Positions 45,243 through 57,398 are shown, counted from the first letter of the stretch. The stretch: 64,000 nt of DNA from Photobacterium profundum SS9 (GCF_000196255.1 NC_006371.1:1137996-1201995); one strand, 5' to 3'. Notes: generated by a model not told the origin, from the sequence alone. A program made the numbers and translations.

Positions 45243-46019
45243 ATGACTAGCGTAGAACGCAGACAAAAAATCATGATTCACATTCGCCAACATGGTTCAA
45301 GCAAAGTCGACCATTTTGTCGACTTGTTTAATGTCTCTGCAGTCACTATTCGACATGACCTCAATTTACTGGAAAAAGAGGGATGCGTATTCCGTTGTTA
45401 CGGTGGGGCTAGTCTTAACCCTAACTTCGCCTTTGATCAACCTTTGTACCGTAAAGATCAACTTAATCGCAGTGTTAAACAAAGTATCGCTAAAGCTGCA
45501 GCTGATCTTATTAACGATGGTGAAGCGGTTATTTTGGATTCTGGTTCAACCATAGGGTTAATGCCGCAATATCTCACGCACAAGCAACAATTAGTTGTTA
45601 TGACCAATGCACTCAATACGGCTTATCAGCTCAGTGGCGTTGAAAATATAGATCTACATGTCGTTGGTGGTAGCTTGCGCCGTGCATCGTGTTCACTTGT
45701 CGGCTCGCATGGTGAACAACAAATTCGATCCTACCTCTTCGACAAACTTTTCTTAGGAGTTGATGGTTTTGATCTCAGTGCGGGCATCACCACCCCCGAT
45801 AGCAACGAAGCACAAATTAACCGTGCAATGTGCGAAGTCGCTCACCAAGTTATTGCCGTTACTGATTCAAGTAAATTTGGTCGCAAGAGCTTCTGCATGA
45901 TTCGAGCGGCTAGCCAAATCGATGTCTTAGTCACCGATAGTCAAATCCCTCACGCGACCCATCAAGCACTGCTTGAGCTGGGTGTTGACGTCATTATCGC
46001 AGACCAAACAGTTAACTAG
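45243..46019 (+). CDS. agaR: DeoR-family repressor of the aga operon
   Basis: The 258-residue protein has the same build as the gene before it: an N-terminal helix-turn-helix (VDHFVDLFNVSAVTIRHDLNLLEKEGC) and a ligand domain (VILDSGSTIGLMPQYL, LFLGVDGFDLSAGITTP). It starts 8 bases before the aldolase subunit gene and is the first gene of the catabolic operon, so it most likely represses it and is released by a galactosamine phosphate. GATGAGGTTAAAGC precedes the ATG. Confidence 0.88.
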   Translation: MTSVERRQKIMIHIRQHGSSKVDHFVDLFNVSAVTIRHDLNLLEKEGCVFRCYGGASLNPNFAFDQPLYRKDQLNRSVKQSIAKAAADLINDGEAVILDSGSTIGLMPQYLTHKQQLVVMTNALNTAYQLSGVENIDLHVVGGSLRRASCSLVGSHGEQQIRSYLFDKLFLGVDGFDLSAGITTPDSNEAQINRAMCEVAHQVIAVTDSSKFGRKSFCMIRAASQIDVLVTDSQIPHATHQALLELGVDVIIADQTVN

Positions 46020-46027
46020 GAAAGATC

Positions 46028-47332
46028 ATGAAATCGTTACTTTCATTAATACAGAAACATAAACAAGGACAAGCGACTGGAATTTATTCGGTATGTTCTG
46101 CTCACCCTTTGGTTATTGAAGCAGCACTAAAACAAGCCGCGAAAGACAAGCAACTGGTACTGATCGAAGCGACATCAAATCAGGTAAATCAATTTGGTGG
46201 CTACACAGGAATGACACCAAAAGACTTTACTGAGCGTGTATTCAAACTTGCAGATCAACTGAGCTTTCCGGTTAAAAATATTGTGCTAGGAGGCGACCAC
46301 TTGGGCCCTAACTGCTGGCAAAACCTTTCAGCAGAAGATGCAATGAAATTATCGGAACAAATGGTCCACGACTATGTCACCGCGGGCTTTAAGAAAATTC
46401 ATCTTGATTGCTCAATGCCATGCGCTGACGACACTACGCCGTTAAGCGAAGATATTATGGCAGAGCGTGCTGCAAAACTCTGTTTAGCAGCCGAACAAGC
46501 ATTTCAAGCAATAGATGGGGAAGCACCTGTTTATGTTATTGGTACAGAGGTTCCAACACCAGGCGGAGCGCTGGAGTCGTTAGACGAAGGTGTTGAAGTT
46601 ACTAAGCCAGAAGAAGCCATCACCACTTTGAATGCTCACCATCAAGCCTTTAGTGACTTTGGACTTGGTTATGTTTGGCCTCGCGTTATTGGCCTTGTTG
46701 TTCAACCAGGGGTTGAGTTTGATCACCACTCTATCCATCACTACCAACGCCAAGCAGCCAAACCGCTCGGTAAAATGATTGAAAAACAGCCTTACCTTGT
46801 GTTTGAGGCACACTCGACGGATTACCAAAACCCAGCGGCTTACCAACAATTAGTTGAAGACCATTTTGCCATCTTAAAAGTCGGCCCTGCCCTCACATTT
46901 GCTCTTCGTGAAGCCCTATTCGGTTTAGACCGTGCAGAGAAAGAATGGCTAGGCACTCACCACGCTTCCCACTTACGCGAAACCATCGAACAAATCATGC
47001 ACGAACAACCAGATTACTGGCGTTCACATTACCTAAGTAAAGGCCACCAACAATTCCTTGATTGCAACTATAGCTTAAGCGATCGCATTCGTTACTACTG
47101 GACACATCCAGACGTGCAAGCCGCACAACAAGCGTTGTTTGAACACTTAACAGCAAACCCACTACCTGTCACGTTGCTTAGCCAGTACTTACCGAATCAA
47201 GCTAAAGCGATTACCCAACAACTTATTGACAATACGCCAGCTGACATCGTCATTCACAAGATAATGGAAGTGACAAACGTCTATTCCAACGCTTGTTATG
47301 TCAACAACGTGGCGAGCAAGGAGACCATCTGA
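46028..47332 (+). CDS. kbaZ: D-tagatose-1,6-bisphosphate aldolase, non-catalytic subunit
   Basis: The 434-residue protein matches GatZ/KbaZ subunits: GIYSVCSAHPLVIEAALKQA, LIEATSNQVNQFGGYTGMTP, LGGDHLGPNCWQNL and KIHLDCSMPCADD. This subunit stabilises and activates the class II aldolase KbaY encoded at the end of the operon, which splits tagatose-1,6-bisphosphate into triose phosphates. AGGAAAGATC precedes the ATG. Its TGA overlaps the agaS ATG by one base (TGATG). Confidence 0.92.
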   Translation: MKSLLSLIQKHKQGQATGIYSVCSAHPLVIEAALKQAAKDKQLVLIEATSNQVNQFGGYTGMTPKDFTERVFKLADQLSFPVKNIVLGGDHLGPNCWQNLSAEDAMKLSEQMVHDYVTAGFKKIHLDCSMPCADDTTPLSEDIMAERAAKLCLAAEQAFQAIDGEAPVYVIGTEVPTPGGALESLDEGVEVTKPEEAITTLNAHHQAFSDFGLGYVWPRVIGLVVQPGVEFDHHSIHHYQRQAAKPLGKMIEKQPYLVFEAHSTDYQNPAAYQQLVEDHFAILKVGPALTFALREALFGLDRAEKEWLGTHHASHLRETIEQIMHEQPDYWRSHYLSKGHQQFLDCNYSLSDRIRYYWTHPDVQAAQQALFEHLTANPLPVTLLSQYLPNQAKAITQQLIDNTPADIVIHKIMEVTNVYSNACYVNNVASKETI

Positions 47333-48489
47333 TGACAACATTTTTAGACTACCAAGAGAAATGGCTAGAACAACACAATGCTATTCATACCGCACGTGAA
47401 ATTAGCCAACAACCAAGGTTATGGCATGAGCTTGGCATGATATTGGAACAGCAATTTGACGATGTGAACGCATTCTTATCTCCTCTCACATCACGCTCTG
47501 ATTTACGCATTATCTTAACGGGCGCTGGCACATCTGCCTTCGTTGGTGATGCTGCAGTACCTTTCATTCAGGCTGGGCTTAACTTCCAAGTTGAATCGAT
47601 TCCAACAACAAATTTAGTGTCCAACCCTGAGCAATATTTAGACTCAAGCCGACCAACACTTTTAGTGTCATACGCGCGCTCAGGTAACAGCCCTGAAAGT
47701 GTGGCGGCAGTTGAACTTGTTGATCAGTTTATCGACGAAAGCTACCACCTGTTTTTAACCTGCAATAGTGAAGGCGCGCTTTCTCATTTTGCTCAATATG
47801 CAAGTCATGCATATTGCATGTTAATGCCTGAAGGCACCAACGATAAAAGCTTTGCAATGACATCCAGCTTTAGCTGCATGTTAATGGCTACACTCACCTT
47901 ACTGAGTGGTGATATGCCAAAACTGTGGCGCAGCCAAATCGATGTAACCGCTCAGCTCTGTGAAGACAAATTATCTCAATGGTCAGAAGCTATTAAACAA
48001 CTCGCAACCGAACCTTATGAGCGCTTAATTGTTCTCGGCAGTGGTGGTTTCTCTGGCTTAGCACGTGAAGCCTCTCTGAAATCGCTTGAGCTAAGTGCTG
48101 GCAAAGTGATGACGACTTTTGACTCATCACTCGGGTTCCGTCACGGACCTAAATTTACCATCAACGACAAAGCATTGGTGATTCAGTTTTTCTCAAGTGA
48201 TGAATACACCCGCTTGTACGACACCGACCTCTACAACGAGATCAGCAAAGACCAACTCGCACTGCGCCATATTGCGTTAAGTGAGAGTGCAATCAATGGC
48301 GAAGGGGCATTTGAACTTGGTCATCTTGGGCTAGGCGATGCATGGCTCTGTTTCCCATACATCTTGTTCTGCCAAATGTTGGCCTTTGAGAAATCACTCC
48401 AGTTAGGTTTTGGCCCTGATAACCCATGCCCAACAGGCGAAGTAAACCGTGTGGTACAAGGCGTCACTATCTATCCACACACAAAATAA
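47332..48489 (+). CDS. agaS: SIS-domain galactosamine-6-phosphate deaminase/isomerase
   Basis: I start at 47332 (MTTFLDYQEKWLEQ), which overlaps the kbaZ stop, rather than at 47293. The 385-residue protein has two SIS domains (ILTGAGTSAFVGDAA, VSYARSGNSPESVAAVEL; VLGSGGFSGLAREASLKSLELSAG, GFRHGPKF). AgaS converts galactosamine-6-phosphate to tagatose-6-phosphate and ammonia. It resembles the isomerase half of glucosamine-6-phosphate synthase. Context is the aga operon. Confidence 0.92.
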   Translation: MTTFLDYQEKWLEQHNAIHTAREISQQPRLWHELGMILEQQFDDVNAFLSPLTSRSDLRIILTGAGTSAFVGDAAVPFIQAGLNFQVESIPTTNLVSNPEQYLDSSRPTLLVSYARSGNSPESVAAVELVDQFIDESYHLFLTCNSEGALSHFAQYASHAYCMLMPEGTNDKSFAMTSSFSCMLMATLTLLSGDMPKLWRSQIDVTAQLCEDKLSQWSEAIKQLATEPYERLIVLGSGGFSGLAREASLKSLELSAGKVMTTFDSSLGFRHGPKFTINDKALVIQFFSSDEYTRLYDTDLYNEISKDQLALRHIALSESAINGEGAFELGHLGLGDAWLCFPYILFCQMLAFEKSLQLGFGPDNPCPTGEVNRVVQGVTIYPHTK

Positions 48490-48532
48490 CCTACCCATTT
48501 AACAAGTAACCGCATTTAAAAAGGACAATACA

Positions 48533-49006
48533 ATGCCAAATATCGTTTTAAGTCGAATAGATGAACGCTTAGTCCACGGCCAAGTAGGCGTGCAATGGGT
48601 AGGTTTTGCTGATGCAAATATTGTTGTCGTGGTTAACGACGAAGTCGCGAACGATGAAATCCAACAAAACCTAATGGAAATGGTACTGGCTGATGGCATT
48701 GCCATCCGTTTTTGGACAGTGCAAAAAACCATCAACACCATTCACAAAGCCGCCGACCGCCAGCGTATTTTATTAGTTTGTCGTACGCCTCGCGATTTCC
48801 GTCAATTGGTCGAAGGAGGTGTGCCTATCACCAAGATCAACATCGGCAATATGCACTACGCCGAAGGGAAAAAACAAATTTATAAAACTGTTTCAGTTGA
48901 TGCTGAAGATATAACGGAATTTGAAAAGCTAAAAGCACTAGGGGTGAATTGCACAATACAAGGTGTACCCACTGAAGGTGCTACCGACCTCTTTACTCTT
49001 ATTTGA
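48533..49006 (+). CDS. agaV: PTS system mannose-family EIIB, galactosamine-type
   Basis: The 157-residue cytoplasmic protein carries the phosphoryl His15 in SRIDERLVHGQVGVQW, diagnostic of mannose-family IIB. It takes phosphate from IIA and gives it to the incoming sugar. AAAAGGACAATACA precedes the ATG, and the same leader sequence recurs before the IIC gene. The AgaV and AgaB types cannot be told apart by eye, so the symbol is tentative. Confidence 0.88.
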   Translation: MPNIVLSRIDERLVHGQVGVQWVGFADANIVVVVNDEVANDEIQQNLMEMVLADGIAIRFWTVQKTINTIHKAADRQRILLVCRTPRDFRQLVEGGVPITKINIGNMHYAEGKKQIYKTVSVDAEDITEFEKLKALGVNCTIQGVPTEGATDLFTLI

Positions 49007-49023
49007 TAAAAAGGACAATACTA

Positions 49024-49800
49024 ATGGAAATAGGATTCTTACAGGCATTGATGCTCGGCATCTTAGCCTTCTTTGCTGGCCTTGACTTGTTCAATGGCTT
49101 AACCCACTTTCACCGCCCTGTCGTATTAGGGCCTCTGGTCGGCTTCATTCTAGGCGACTTGCAAACCGGTATCTTAGTTGGAGGGACGTTAGAGCTAATT
49201 TGGATGGGTCTAGCCCCTCTAGCTGGTGCTCAGCCACCTAACGTGATTATCGGTACGATCGTAGGTACCACTTTTGCAATCAGCACCAGCGTTGAGCCAA
49301 ACGTGGCGGTAGGTGTAGCTGTACCTTTCGCGGTCGCGGTACAAATGGGGATCACACTCCTGTTCTCAGCAATGTCAGCAGTAATGTCTAAATGTGATGA
49401 GTATGCACAAAACGCTGATACTGACGGCATCGAGCGCGTCAACTACTTTGCGCTAGCAGTACTCGGTACCTTCTATTTCCTATGTGCATTTTTACCCGTT
49501 TACCTTGGCGCAGAACACGCAGGAGCCATTGTTGAAACCCTACCGAAAGAGCTTGTCGACGGTTTAGGCGTAGCAGGCGGCATCATGCCAGCGATTGGTT
49601 TCGCGGTACTAATGAAAATCATGATGAAAAACGTCTACATCCCTTACTTTATTCTAGGTTTTGTTGCTGCTGCGTGGCTTCAACTACCCATCCTCGCAAT
49701 TGCTGCTGCAGCAACAGCCATGGCGGTAATTGACTTCATGCGTAAATCTGAACCTACACCTGTCACTGCACCTGCTGAGGATCTTGAAGATGGAATCTAA
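49024..49800 (+). CDS. agaW: PTS system mannose-family EIIC
   Basis: I start at 49024 (MEIGFLQALMLGILAFFAG) after AAAAAGGACAATACTA; the frame is open from 49003 but lacks a ribosome site there. The 258-residue product is a membrane permease subunit with several spans and the typical LVGFILGDLQTGILVGGTLELIWMG region. It forms the sugar channel with IID. The last 11 bases overlap the IID start. Confidence 0.9.
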   Translation: MEIGFLQALMLGILAFFAGLDLFNGLTHFHRPVVLGPLVGFILGDLQTGILVGGTLELIWMGLAPLAGAQPPNVIIGTIVGTTFAISTSVEPNVAVGVAVPFAVAVQMGITLLFSAMSAVMSKCDEYAQNADTDGIERVNYFALAVLGTFYFLCAFLPVYLGAEHAGAIVETLPKELVDGLGVAGGIMPAIGFAVLMKIMMKNVYIPYFILGFVAAAWLQLPILAIAAAATAMAVIDFMRKSEPTPVTAPAEDLEDGI

Positions 49801-50677
49801 TGTAAGTAACGAACTTGACCTTCGTACAGCCCAACTTGCCGATGTACAACCAGCTCCTAGTGCCGCTCAAGATGAGTATGAAAACAAAGAAATTGGAGCA
49901 GAGTTAAACAAATCAGACATCAACCGCATGGTTTGGCGTTCTTTGTTATTGCAAGCATCATTTAACTTTGAGCGTATGCAGGCATCAGGTTGGCTTTACG
50001 GTTTATTACCCGCACTGAAGAAAATCCACACCAATAAAGCGGATCTTTCTAAAGCGATGCAAGGCCACATGGGCTTCTTCAATACGCACCCATTTTTGGT
50101 GACCTTTGTGATGGGCATTGTACTTGCAATGGAACGCTCTAAGCAGAACGTCAGCAGTATCCAAAGTACCAAAATTGCCGTTGGTGCACCAATGGGCGGT
50201 ATCGGTGATGCAATGTTCTGGCTCACCCTACTACCTATCTGCGGAGGTATTGGCGCTGACCTTGCGTTGCAAGGATCCATCATGGGTGCTGTGTTCTTCA
50301 TCGTACTGTTTAACGTTGTGCATTTTGGCCTCCGCTTCGGCCTTGCTCACTATGCCTACCGTATGGGTGTTGCAGCCATCCCAATGATTAAGGCAAACAC
50401 CAAGAAAGTTGGCCACGCAGCTTCTGTTGTCGGTATGACGGTGATCGGCGCACTGGTTGCTACCTACGTTCGCCTGTCAACAACCGCAGAAATCACAGCT
50501 GGTGATGCAGTAGTTAAATTGCAGGCAGATGTTATCGATAAACTGATGCCAGCATTTCTACCATTGCTTTACACCCTCGCGATGTATGCGTTAGTGAAAC
50601 GTGGTTGGAGCCCAATAAAACTTATTGGTATCACTGTGATACTGGGTGTTTCTGGGCGTTTCATGGGCTTCTTATAA
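49790..50677 (+). CDS. agaE: PTS system mannose-family EIID
   Basis: The ATG at 49790 lies inside the end of the IIC gene (GAAGATGGAATC) and gives a 295-residue protein. INRMVWRSLLLQASFNFERMQ, GHMGFFNTHPFLVTFVMG and GAPMGGIGDAMFWLTL are classic IID motifs. It is the second membrane subunit of the transporter. The overlap suggests coupled translation of IIC and IID in equal amounts. Confidence 0.9.
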   Translation: MESNVSNELDLRTAQLADVQPAPSAAQDEYENKEIGAELNKSDINRMVWRSLLLQASFNFERMQASGWLYGLLPALKKIHTNKADLSKAMQGHMGFFNTHPFLVTFVMGIVLAMERSKQNVSSIQSTKIAVGAPMGGIGDAMFWLTLLPICGGIGADLALQGSIMGAVFFIVLFNVVHFGLRFGLAHYAYRMGVAAIPMIKANTKKVGHAASVVGMTVIGALVATYVRLSTTAEITAGDAVVKLQADVIDKLMPAFLPLLYTLAMYALVKRGWSPIKLIGITVILGVSGRFMGFL

Positions 50678-50752
50678 GTAGATTAAGTCACTCACATATT
50701 ATCAATAAACCATTATGGGGCCAACGTGTTTGGCTCCAAAAAGGAATGCTAC

Positions 50753-51182
50753 ATGATTGCTGTAATTCTGTCTGGACACGGTGCTTTTGCTTCCGGAATC
50801 GAGCAAGCCATTCATCAAATCATCGGTGAACAAGATCAATTTAGAGCCATTGATTTTCCTGTCGATATGACAACACCGCAACTTGAAACGGCAATGCGCA
50901 CAGCCATTAACGAATTAGATTCGAATGACGGCATTGTCTTCCTTACCGACCTACTGGGTGGAACCCCTTTTCGTACCGCTTCGCTATTGAGCCAAGAGCG
51001 CCAATACATCGAAGTGATTACAGGCACCAACATGCAAATGGCAGCTGAAATGCTACTTGAGCGTGACGAACTCACCATTGCTGAATTCCCTAAGCAAGCG
51101 TTGGAATGCGGTCGTAGAGGTATCACCTCACTGACTGTTGAAATGGCACTAAAATCAGAAAAATCTGTGGCGGTAATAGAAG

Positions 51183-51193
<11 letters not shown>
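50753..51193 (+). CDS. agaF: PTS system mannose-family EIIA
   Basis: The 146-residue cytoplasmic subunit starts at 50753 after AAAAAGGAATGCTAC, not at the in-frame codon 27 bases earlier. The phosphorylated residue is His9 in ILSGHGAFASG, and FLTDLLGGTPFRTAS is the family loop. It receives phosphate from HPr. Its end overlaps the agaA start by 11 bases, the same GATGGGATC arrangement as between IIC and IID. Confidence 0.9.
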
Positions 51194-53221
<2,028 letters not shown>

Positions 53222-53277
53222 ATCAATACCACAACAACACCAAATCGGTGAAATCCACTCTAGAAATATTCTTACAG

Positions 53278-53304
53278 GTTGCCTCTTCGCGAGGCAACTT
53301 TTTT
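53278..53304 (+). terminator. strong Rho-independent terminator of the aga operon
   Basis: GTTGCCTC pairs with GAGGCAAC around TTCGC, followed by TTTTTT, 57 bases after the kbaY stop. Confidence 0.92.
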
Positions 53305-53419
53305 GAAAATAACTATTTTCATTAACTTTACAATCTGTAACTTTTTACAAAACTTGTGAAGATTTCACTTATTATCATACTATTAGCTGCTCAATAACTC
53401 AGAGGAAAAAGCTTTACCC

Positions 53420-54343
53420 TCATATTTGGGTCATGCTGTTAAATCTATCAAAAAGAAAGTCCAAGAATAATCGAATGCGTTTAGGCTGATACTTCTTACT
53501 AATGTAAACGACATTCAAGTCTGTGCTTGATATTGACGTCGATGTATTGAAGTTCTTCATGTATCCATTAAGCACAGTGACGAGACGCAGACTATTTATA
53601 TCGGCTTGCACGTCTAGAACAGATTTAAGCGCTATCCCTACTCCTTCTAATGCCCAATATCGAATAACTTCACCATCATCTGAAAACCGCTTCGGTACAA
53701 CTGTAATGGCGTTCTTCTTGTCTTGCTCCTGAAAATGCCATGTCTTTAACTCCTCATTGCTACGAAGCATTGCCAAACAATCATGATTAACTAAGTCTTG
53801 TGGCTTTAATGGCGTTCCATGCTTTGCTAAGTATTCAGGTGATGCGCATAGCACTCGTCGGCTTGGTGACAGCCGTCGTGATATCAAACTGCTATCTGCA
53901 AGCTCTCCATATCTAATCACGATGTCCATACCCGATTCAGCAATATTAGAGATGTGATCGTCCAAATATAGATAAGGCACAACATCTGGATACTGTTTAC
54001 AGAACTCAGACAATATAGGAAGAATATATTGTTTACCAATATCTTTGGGGGCGACGATTTTTAGTGAGCCTTTCACTTCCTTGACGCCATTCTGGATAAG
54101 GTTTTCAGCTTCACTGACGTTATCCAATATCTCAATGCAGGCTTTATGGTAGAGCTCACCAGAGTCTGTCAGTGATACATGCCTTGTGCTTCGATTAAGC
54201 AGCTTCACACCATACCGCTCTTCAAGTGCCTGAAGCCTTGCCGTCATAGTAGCAGGAGAAAGGCCAAGATCACGCCCTGCAGCCGCTAGCCCTTGATGCT
54301 TCACTATGCTCACGAACATTGCCATATCAGAAAACTTGTCCAC
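53420..54343 (-). CDS. LysR-family transcriptional regulator
   Basis: The 307-residue protein starts at GTG 54343 after GGAGTGAGAC. The helix-turn-helix is at about residues 4-62 (FVSIVKHQGLAAAGRDLGLSPATMTARLQALEERYGVKLLNRSTR) and the effector domain follows, in the CrgA/DhcR-like subgroup. It is divergent from an SDR-MFS pair, its probable targets, with 118 bases between. Confidence 0.9.
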   Translation of the reverse strand: MDKFSDMAMFVSIVKHQGLAAAGRDLGLSPATMTARLQALEERYGVKLLNRSTRHVSLTDSGELYHKACIEILDNVSEAENLIQNGVKEVKGSLKIVAPKDIGKQYILPILSEFCKQYPDVVPYLYLDDHISNIAESGMDIVIRYGELADSSLISRRLSPSRRVLCASPEYLAKHGTPLKPQDLVNHDCLAMLRSNEELKTWHFQEQDKKNAITVVPKRFSDDGEVIRYWALEGVGIALKSVLDVQADINSLRLVTVLNGYMKNFNTSTSISSTDLNVVYISKKYQPKRIRLFLDFLFDRFNSMTQI

Positions 54344-54461
54344 GTCTCACTCCTATTGTTCAGGTTATCCGAATAATGATTTCGCATTTCACTCAATTAT
54401 CAAATTAACACGAATAAATATAATGGCAACCATCAACAAGAACAACGAAAAGGAACGGATT

Positions 54462-55130
54462 ATGAAACAGGAAAAAACAACGTACATCATCATTGGCGGC
54501 ACATCAGGTATCGGGGAAGCCGTCGCGAAACACTTCGATAATGGCAATAACATTGTCCACGTTGCAAGCCGAAAAGTAGGGTTAGATATCAGTGACGAAA
54601 AAGCGGTGCATTGTTACTTTGAATCCATAGGCCCTTTCGATCACCTTGTTGTTACAGCAGGCTCATACGCTCCTGTCGGAAAGGTGACAGATGTCGCCAT
54701 TGATGATGCAAAAAAAGCATTTGAGACCAAATTCTGGGGAACAATTAATGTCGCGAAGCATGCAGCTCGTTACATGACACCGAATGGTTCTATCACGCTA
54801 ACAACGGGAATGCTTTCACGCAAAGTGGTTGCCAACACTTACACAAAAACAGCCATTAATGCGGCTTTAGAAGCCGTGACGAAGGTGCTCGCCAAAGAGC
54901 TGTCACCTATTCGCGTTAACGCTGTCAGCCCTGGTCTCACAATGACCACTGCCTATAACAACATGGATGAAACAGCGCGTGAAGCCATGTATGAAAACGC
55001 AAAACGGAATTTACCCGCAGGTAAAGTTGGCGAGGCGTCAGATATTGCGATGGCTTACGTCATGGCAATCACGAATCAATACATGACAGGCTCAATTATC
55101 GATGTCGATGGTGGCGCTTTAGTCAACTAA
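54462..55130 (+). CDS. short-chain dehydrogenase/reductase-family protein
   Basis: I start at 54462 (MKQEKTTYIIIGG) after AAAAGGAACGGATT. The 222-residue protein has the NAD(P)-binding GGTSGIGEA and the structural LVVTAGSYAPVG. Where a classical SDR has YxxxK, this one reads NTYTK: the lysine is kept but the tyrosine position is Asn, so it belongs to an atypical group or has lost normal activity. It lies 84 bases before the MFS gene and faces the LysR regulator. Confidence 0.85.
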   Translation: MKQEKTTYIIIGGTSGIGEAVAKHFDNGNNIVHVASRKVGLDISDEKAVHCYFESIGPFDHLVVTAGSYAPVGKVTDVAIDDAKKAFETKFWGTINVAKHAARYMTPNGSITLTTGMLSRKVVANTYTKTAINAALEAVTKVLAKELSPIRVNAVSPGLTMTTAYNNMDETAREAMYENAKRNLPAGKVGEASDIAMAYVMAITNQYMTGSIIDVDGGALVN

Positions 55131-55214
55131 CACATAAAAATGCTGCATGGGCGTACAAGACGAATCCCATTAATACGCCCATCAATATCGAAAAATAAGT
55201 AGAGATAATCAATC

Positions 55215-56399
55215 ATGAATAAAGAAAAAATGCCGTTTCAGGTCTGGATTTTAACACTCGCAGCATTCGCCATCGGCACCGCTGAGTTTGTTATTGCGGG
55301 TATTCTTCCTCAGATAGCAACGTCACTCTCTATTACTGAAGGTCAGGCTGGTTACTTAATCAGTGCTTACGCATTAGCCATTGTTATCGGCGGTCCAATC
55401 TTAACCATTTATTTAGCCCGTTTTAATAAGAAAGTTGTACTAACAGGATTAATGGCACTGTTTATTATCGGTAATATACTGTCAGCGTTGGCACCCACCT
55501 ATAACTTACTATTGGTTAGCCGCGTTATTGCAGGTCTTGTGCAAGGTCCATTTTATGGCATTGGCGCTGTTGTCGCGACCAATTTGGTATCAGAGAAAAT
55601 GGCAGGTCGTGCTGTTGGGCAGATGTTCGCAGGTCTGACTCTTGCTAATGTACTGGGTGTTCCTGCTGGCACGTGGATCAGCTTGCAGTTCGGATGGCAC
55701 AACACATTCTTTACTGTAGCCGCATTCGGTGCTGTCGCAATGGTTTCAATTCTAACGTCTATCAAATCAACGGGTCATGGTGAAGCAAAGAACATTAAAA
55801 CCCAGCTTATGGCCTTCAAAAATCCAATGCTATTAATTAGCTTAGCGATTACCGCTTTATCATGGTCTGGCTTCATGACGCTATATGGCTACCTTGCTCC
55901 TATCGCTATGCACACGACGGGTTACGGTGAAGAAGCCGTTACTTGGATCCTCGTTATTGTTGGAGCTGGTTTAATCATTGGTAATATACTGGGTGGTCGT
56001 TCTTCCGACAAAAATCTTGGCAAAGCCTCCATGTTCTGGGCTGTTGCAATGATTATCTCACTGGTTGCCGTCGGTCTGGTCGTTGATAACAAGATTTTGT
56101 TTGTAGTCGCCGCTTTTATATTCGGTATTGCATCGTTTGCAAACGTACCCGCAATGCAACTTCGAGTGATGAATCATGGTGGTGAAGGTCAGGAGCTTGC
56201 CGCAACCGCGAACATTTCAGCCTTTAACTTAGCAAATGCGTTTGGTGGATTCCTCGGCGGCATGGTGCTTGATAGCCAACTCGGCGCTGGCATGATCCCT
56301 TTCGCGGCAGTCATTGTTCCAATAATTGGCTTACTGTTTATCGCTAAAGTAAACAAACGTGAAAAAACACAAGGTAAATTAGCAACCGACTTTAACTAA
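55215..56399 (+). CDS. MFS efflux transporter, AraJ/DHA1-like
   Basis: The 394-residue protein has 12 hydrophobic segments and the DHA1 start FAIGTAEFVIAGILPQIA, with SRVIAGLVQGPFYGIGAVVA in the middle of the first half. Such drug:H+ antiporters export sugars or small drugs. It is the last gene of the LysR-regulated SDR-MFS module; the module looks like a detoxification or export unit induced by one compound. Confidence 0.9.
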   Translation: MNKEKMPFQVWILTLAAFAIGTAEFVIAGILPQIATSLSITEGQAGYLISAYALAIVIGGPILTIYLARFNKKVVLTGLMALFIIGNILSALAPTYNLLLVSRVIAGLVQGPFYGIGAVVATNLVSEKMAGRAVGQMFAGLTLANVLGVPAGTWISLQFGWHNTFFTVAAFGAVAMVSILTSIKSTGHGEAKNIKTQLMAFKNPMLLISLAITALSWSGFMTLYGYLAPIAMHTTGYGEEAVTWILVIVGAGLIIGNILGGRSSDKNLGKASMFWAVAMIISLVAVGLVVDNKILFVVAAFIFGIASFANVPAMQLRVMNHGGEGQELAATANISAFNLANAFGGFLGGMVLDSQLGAGMIPFAAVIVPIIGLLFIAKVNKREKTQGKLATDFN

Positions 56400-56474
56400 G
56401 GTAAATCATTAATCACTGATTGCTAAAGAAAAAATAACAAACTAAGCCCACTAATTTTTACGAGTAGTAAGAGT

Positions 56475-56740
56475 TATACCCAAGCTACCTTAAGATGCAG
56501 GATTCAGAGTGATCTCAGCGTATTTAATTCAAGGAAAGTGTGTGTAGGAATGGCATTCCCTTTCAAACACATTTGACACAGAAGTAGATACGCTGAATCA
56601 CTCCCGAAGGGCGAGTTTTGTTGGGATCTATGCGGTGTTACTTATTTTCAACGTAGAACGACTAGGTCTATAAATAAGTGCCTTGCCTAGAGCCCAACAA
56701 ATTCTCGCTGAAACGAGCATCTTGAGGTAACTTGGGTATA
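56475..56740. mobile_element. 266-bp MITE-like repeat, full copy 2
   Basis: It has the same length, ends and inner inverted repeat as the copy at 6225-6490, with about a dozen base differences. It fills most of the 432-base gap (56400-56831) between the MFS gene and the unknown 188-residue gene; the rest of that gap shows nothing. Confidence 0.85.
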
Positions 56741-56831
56741 GTGGGTTTTATACATCAGAGAAACGCTTTAAACCGCCATCACTTTCGCTTTCTAGAAACC
56801 TAAGGTGTTCGGCTCTGAAAATAATAAATGA

Positions 56832-57398
56832 TTACAATCGACAAAGTTCAACTCGTAAATGCGTTTCGTCTTCATAAGCAAGTACTGATTGAAAATGATC
56901 GCTTTTATCGATTTGTTCTGAAAATATATCTTTATACTCTGGCGAACCGATAAATAATATTTGAGTTGTTTTGATCATCAATCCTTCCTCATCGAAAATG
57001 GCTTGTAGGTCAGATTCAATCACACAGACGAGTACTTGACCAAACCGCGCCTGTAAATCAAGTTCACGTGCATTAGCAAACTGAACCTTCGTGGTTAGCT
57101 GAGATTCGACCATGCTGATCAGTTCAACAAAGCGGTGCATATCAGTCGAACAATTTTCGATAAGTTTCATCTGTTCAGACAAGAGTAACGATTCCAGTCC
57201 GTCGTTAAGTTTGGCAACCGTTAACCACTGCTTAATGTTCTTTTTAATGCGTTTGTAACGATTGGATTTAATAGCGCGCTTAAGAAACTGATTTAGTTTA
57301 ACGTTTCGATCGGCAATGGTTAGTTTTTTATCAAGGTTACAAAATTCAATGTGCAATAAAGCATGAGTCGTTATATCAAGAAGAAGCGTTGAGTTCAT
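56832..57398 (-). CDS. unknown cytoplasmic protein
   Basis: The 188-residue product has no signal peptide, no membrane span and no motif I recognise. Its first half is basic (LKRAIKSNRYKRIKKNIKQW) and seems helical; the second half is more acidic, with a possible strand-rich end. The gene has normal codon use and a believable ATG, though the ribosome site is weak. It is flanked by the repeat element on one side and a frame-broken menB on the other. Confidence 0.55.
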   Translation of the reverse strand: MNSTLLLDITTHALLHIEFCNLDKKLTIADRNVKLNQFLKRAIKSNRYKRIKKNIKQWLTVAKLNDGLESLLLSEQMKLIENCSTDMHRFVELISMVESQLTTKVQFANARELDLQARFGQVLVCVIESDLQAIFDEEGLMIKTTQILFIGSPEYKDIFSEQIDKSDHFQSVLAYEDETHLRVELCRL

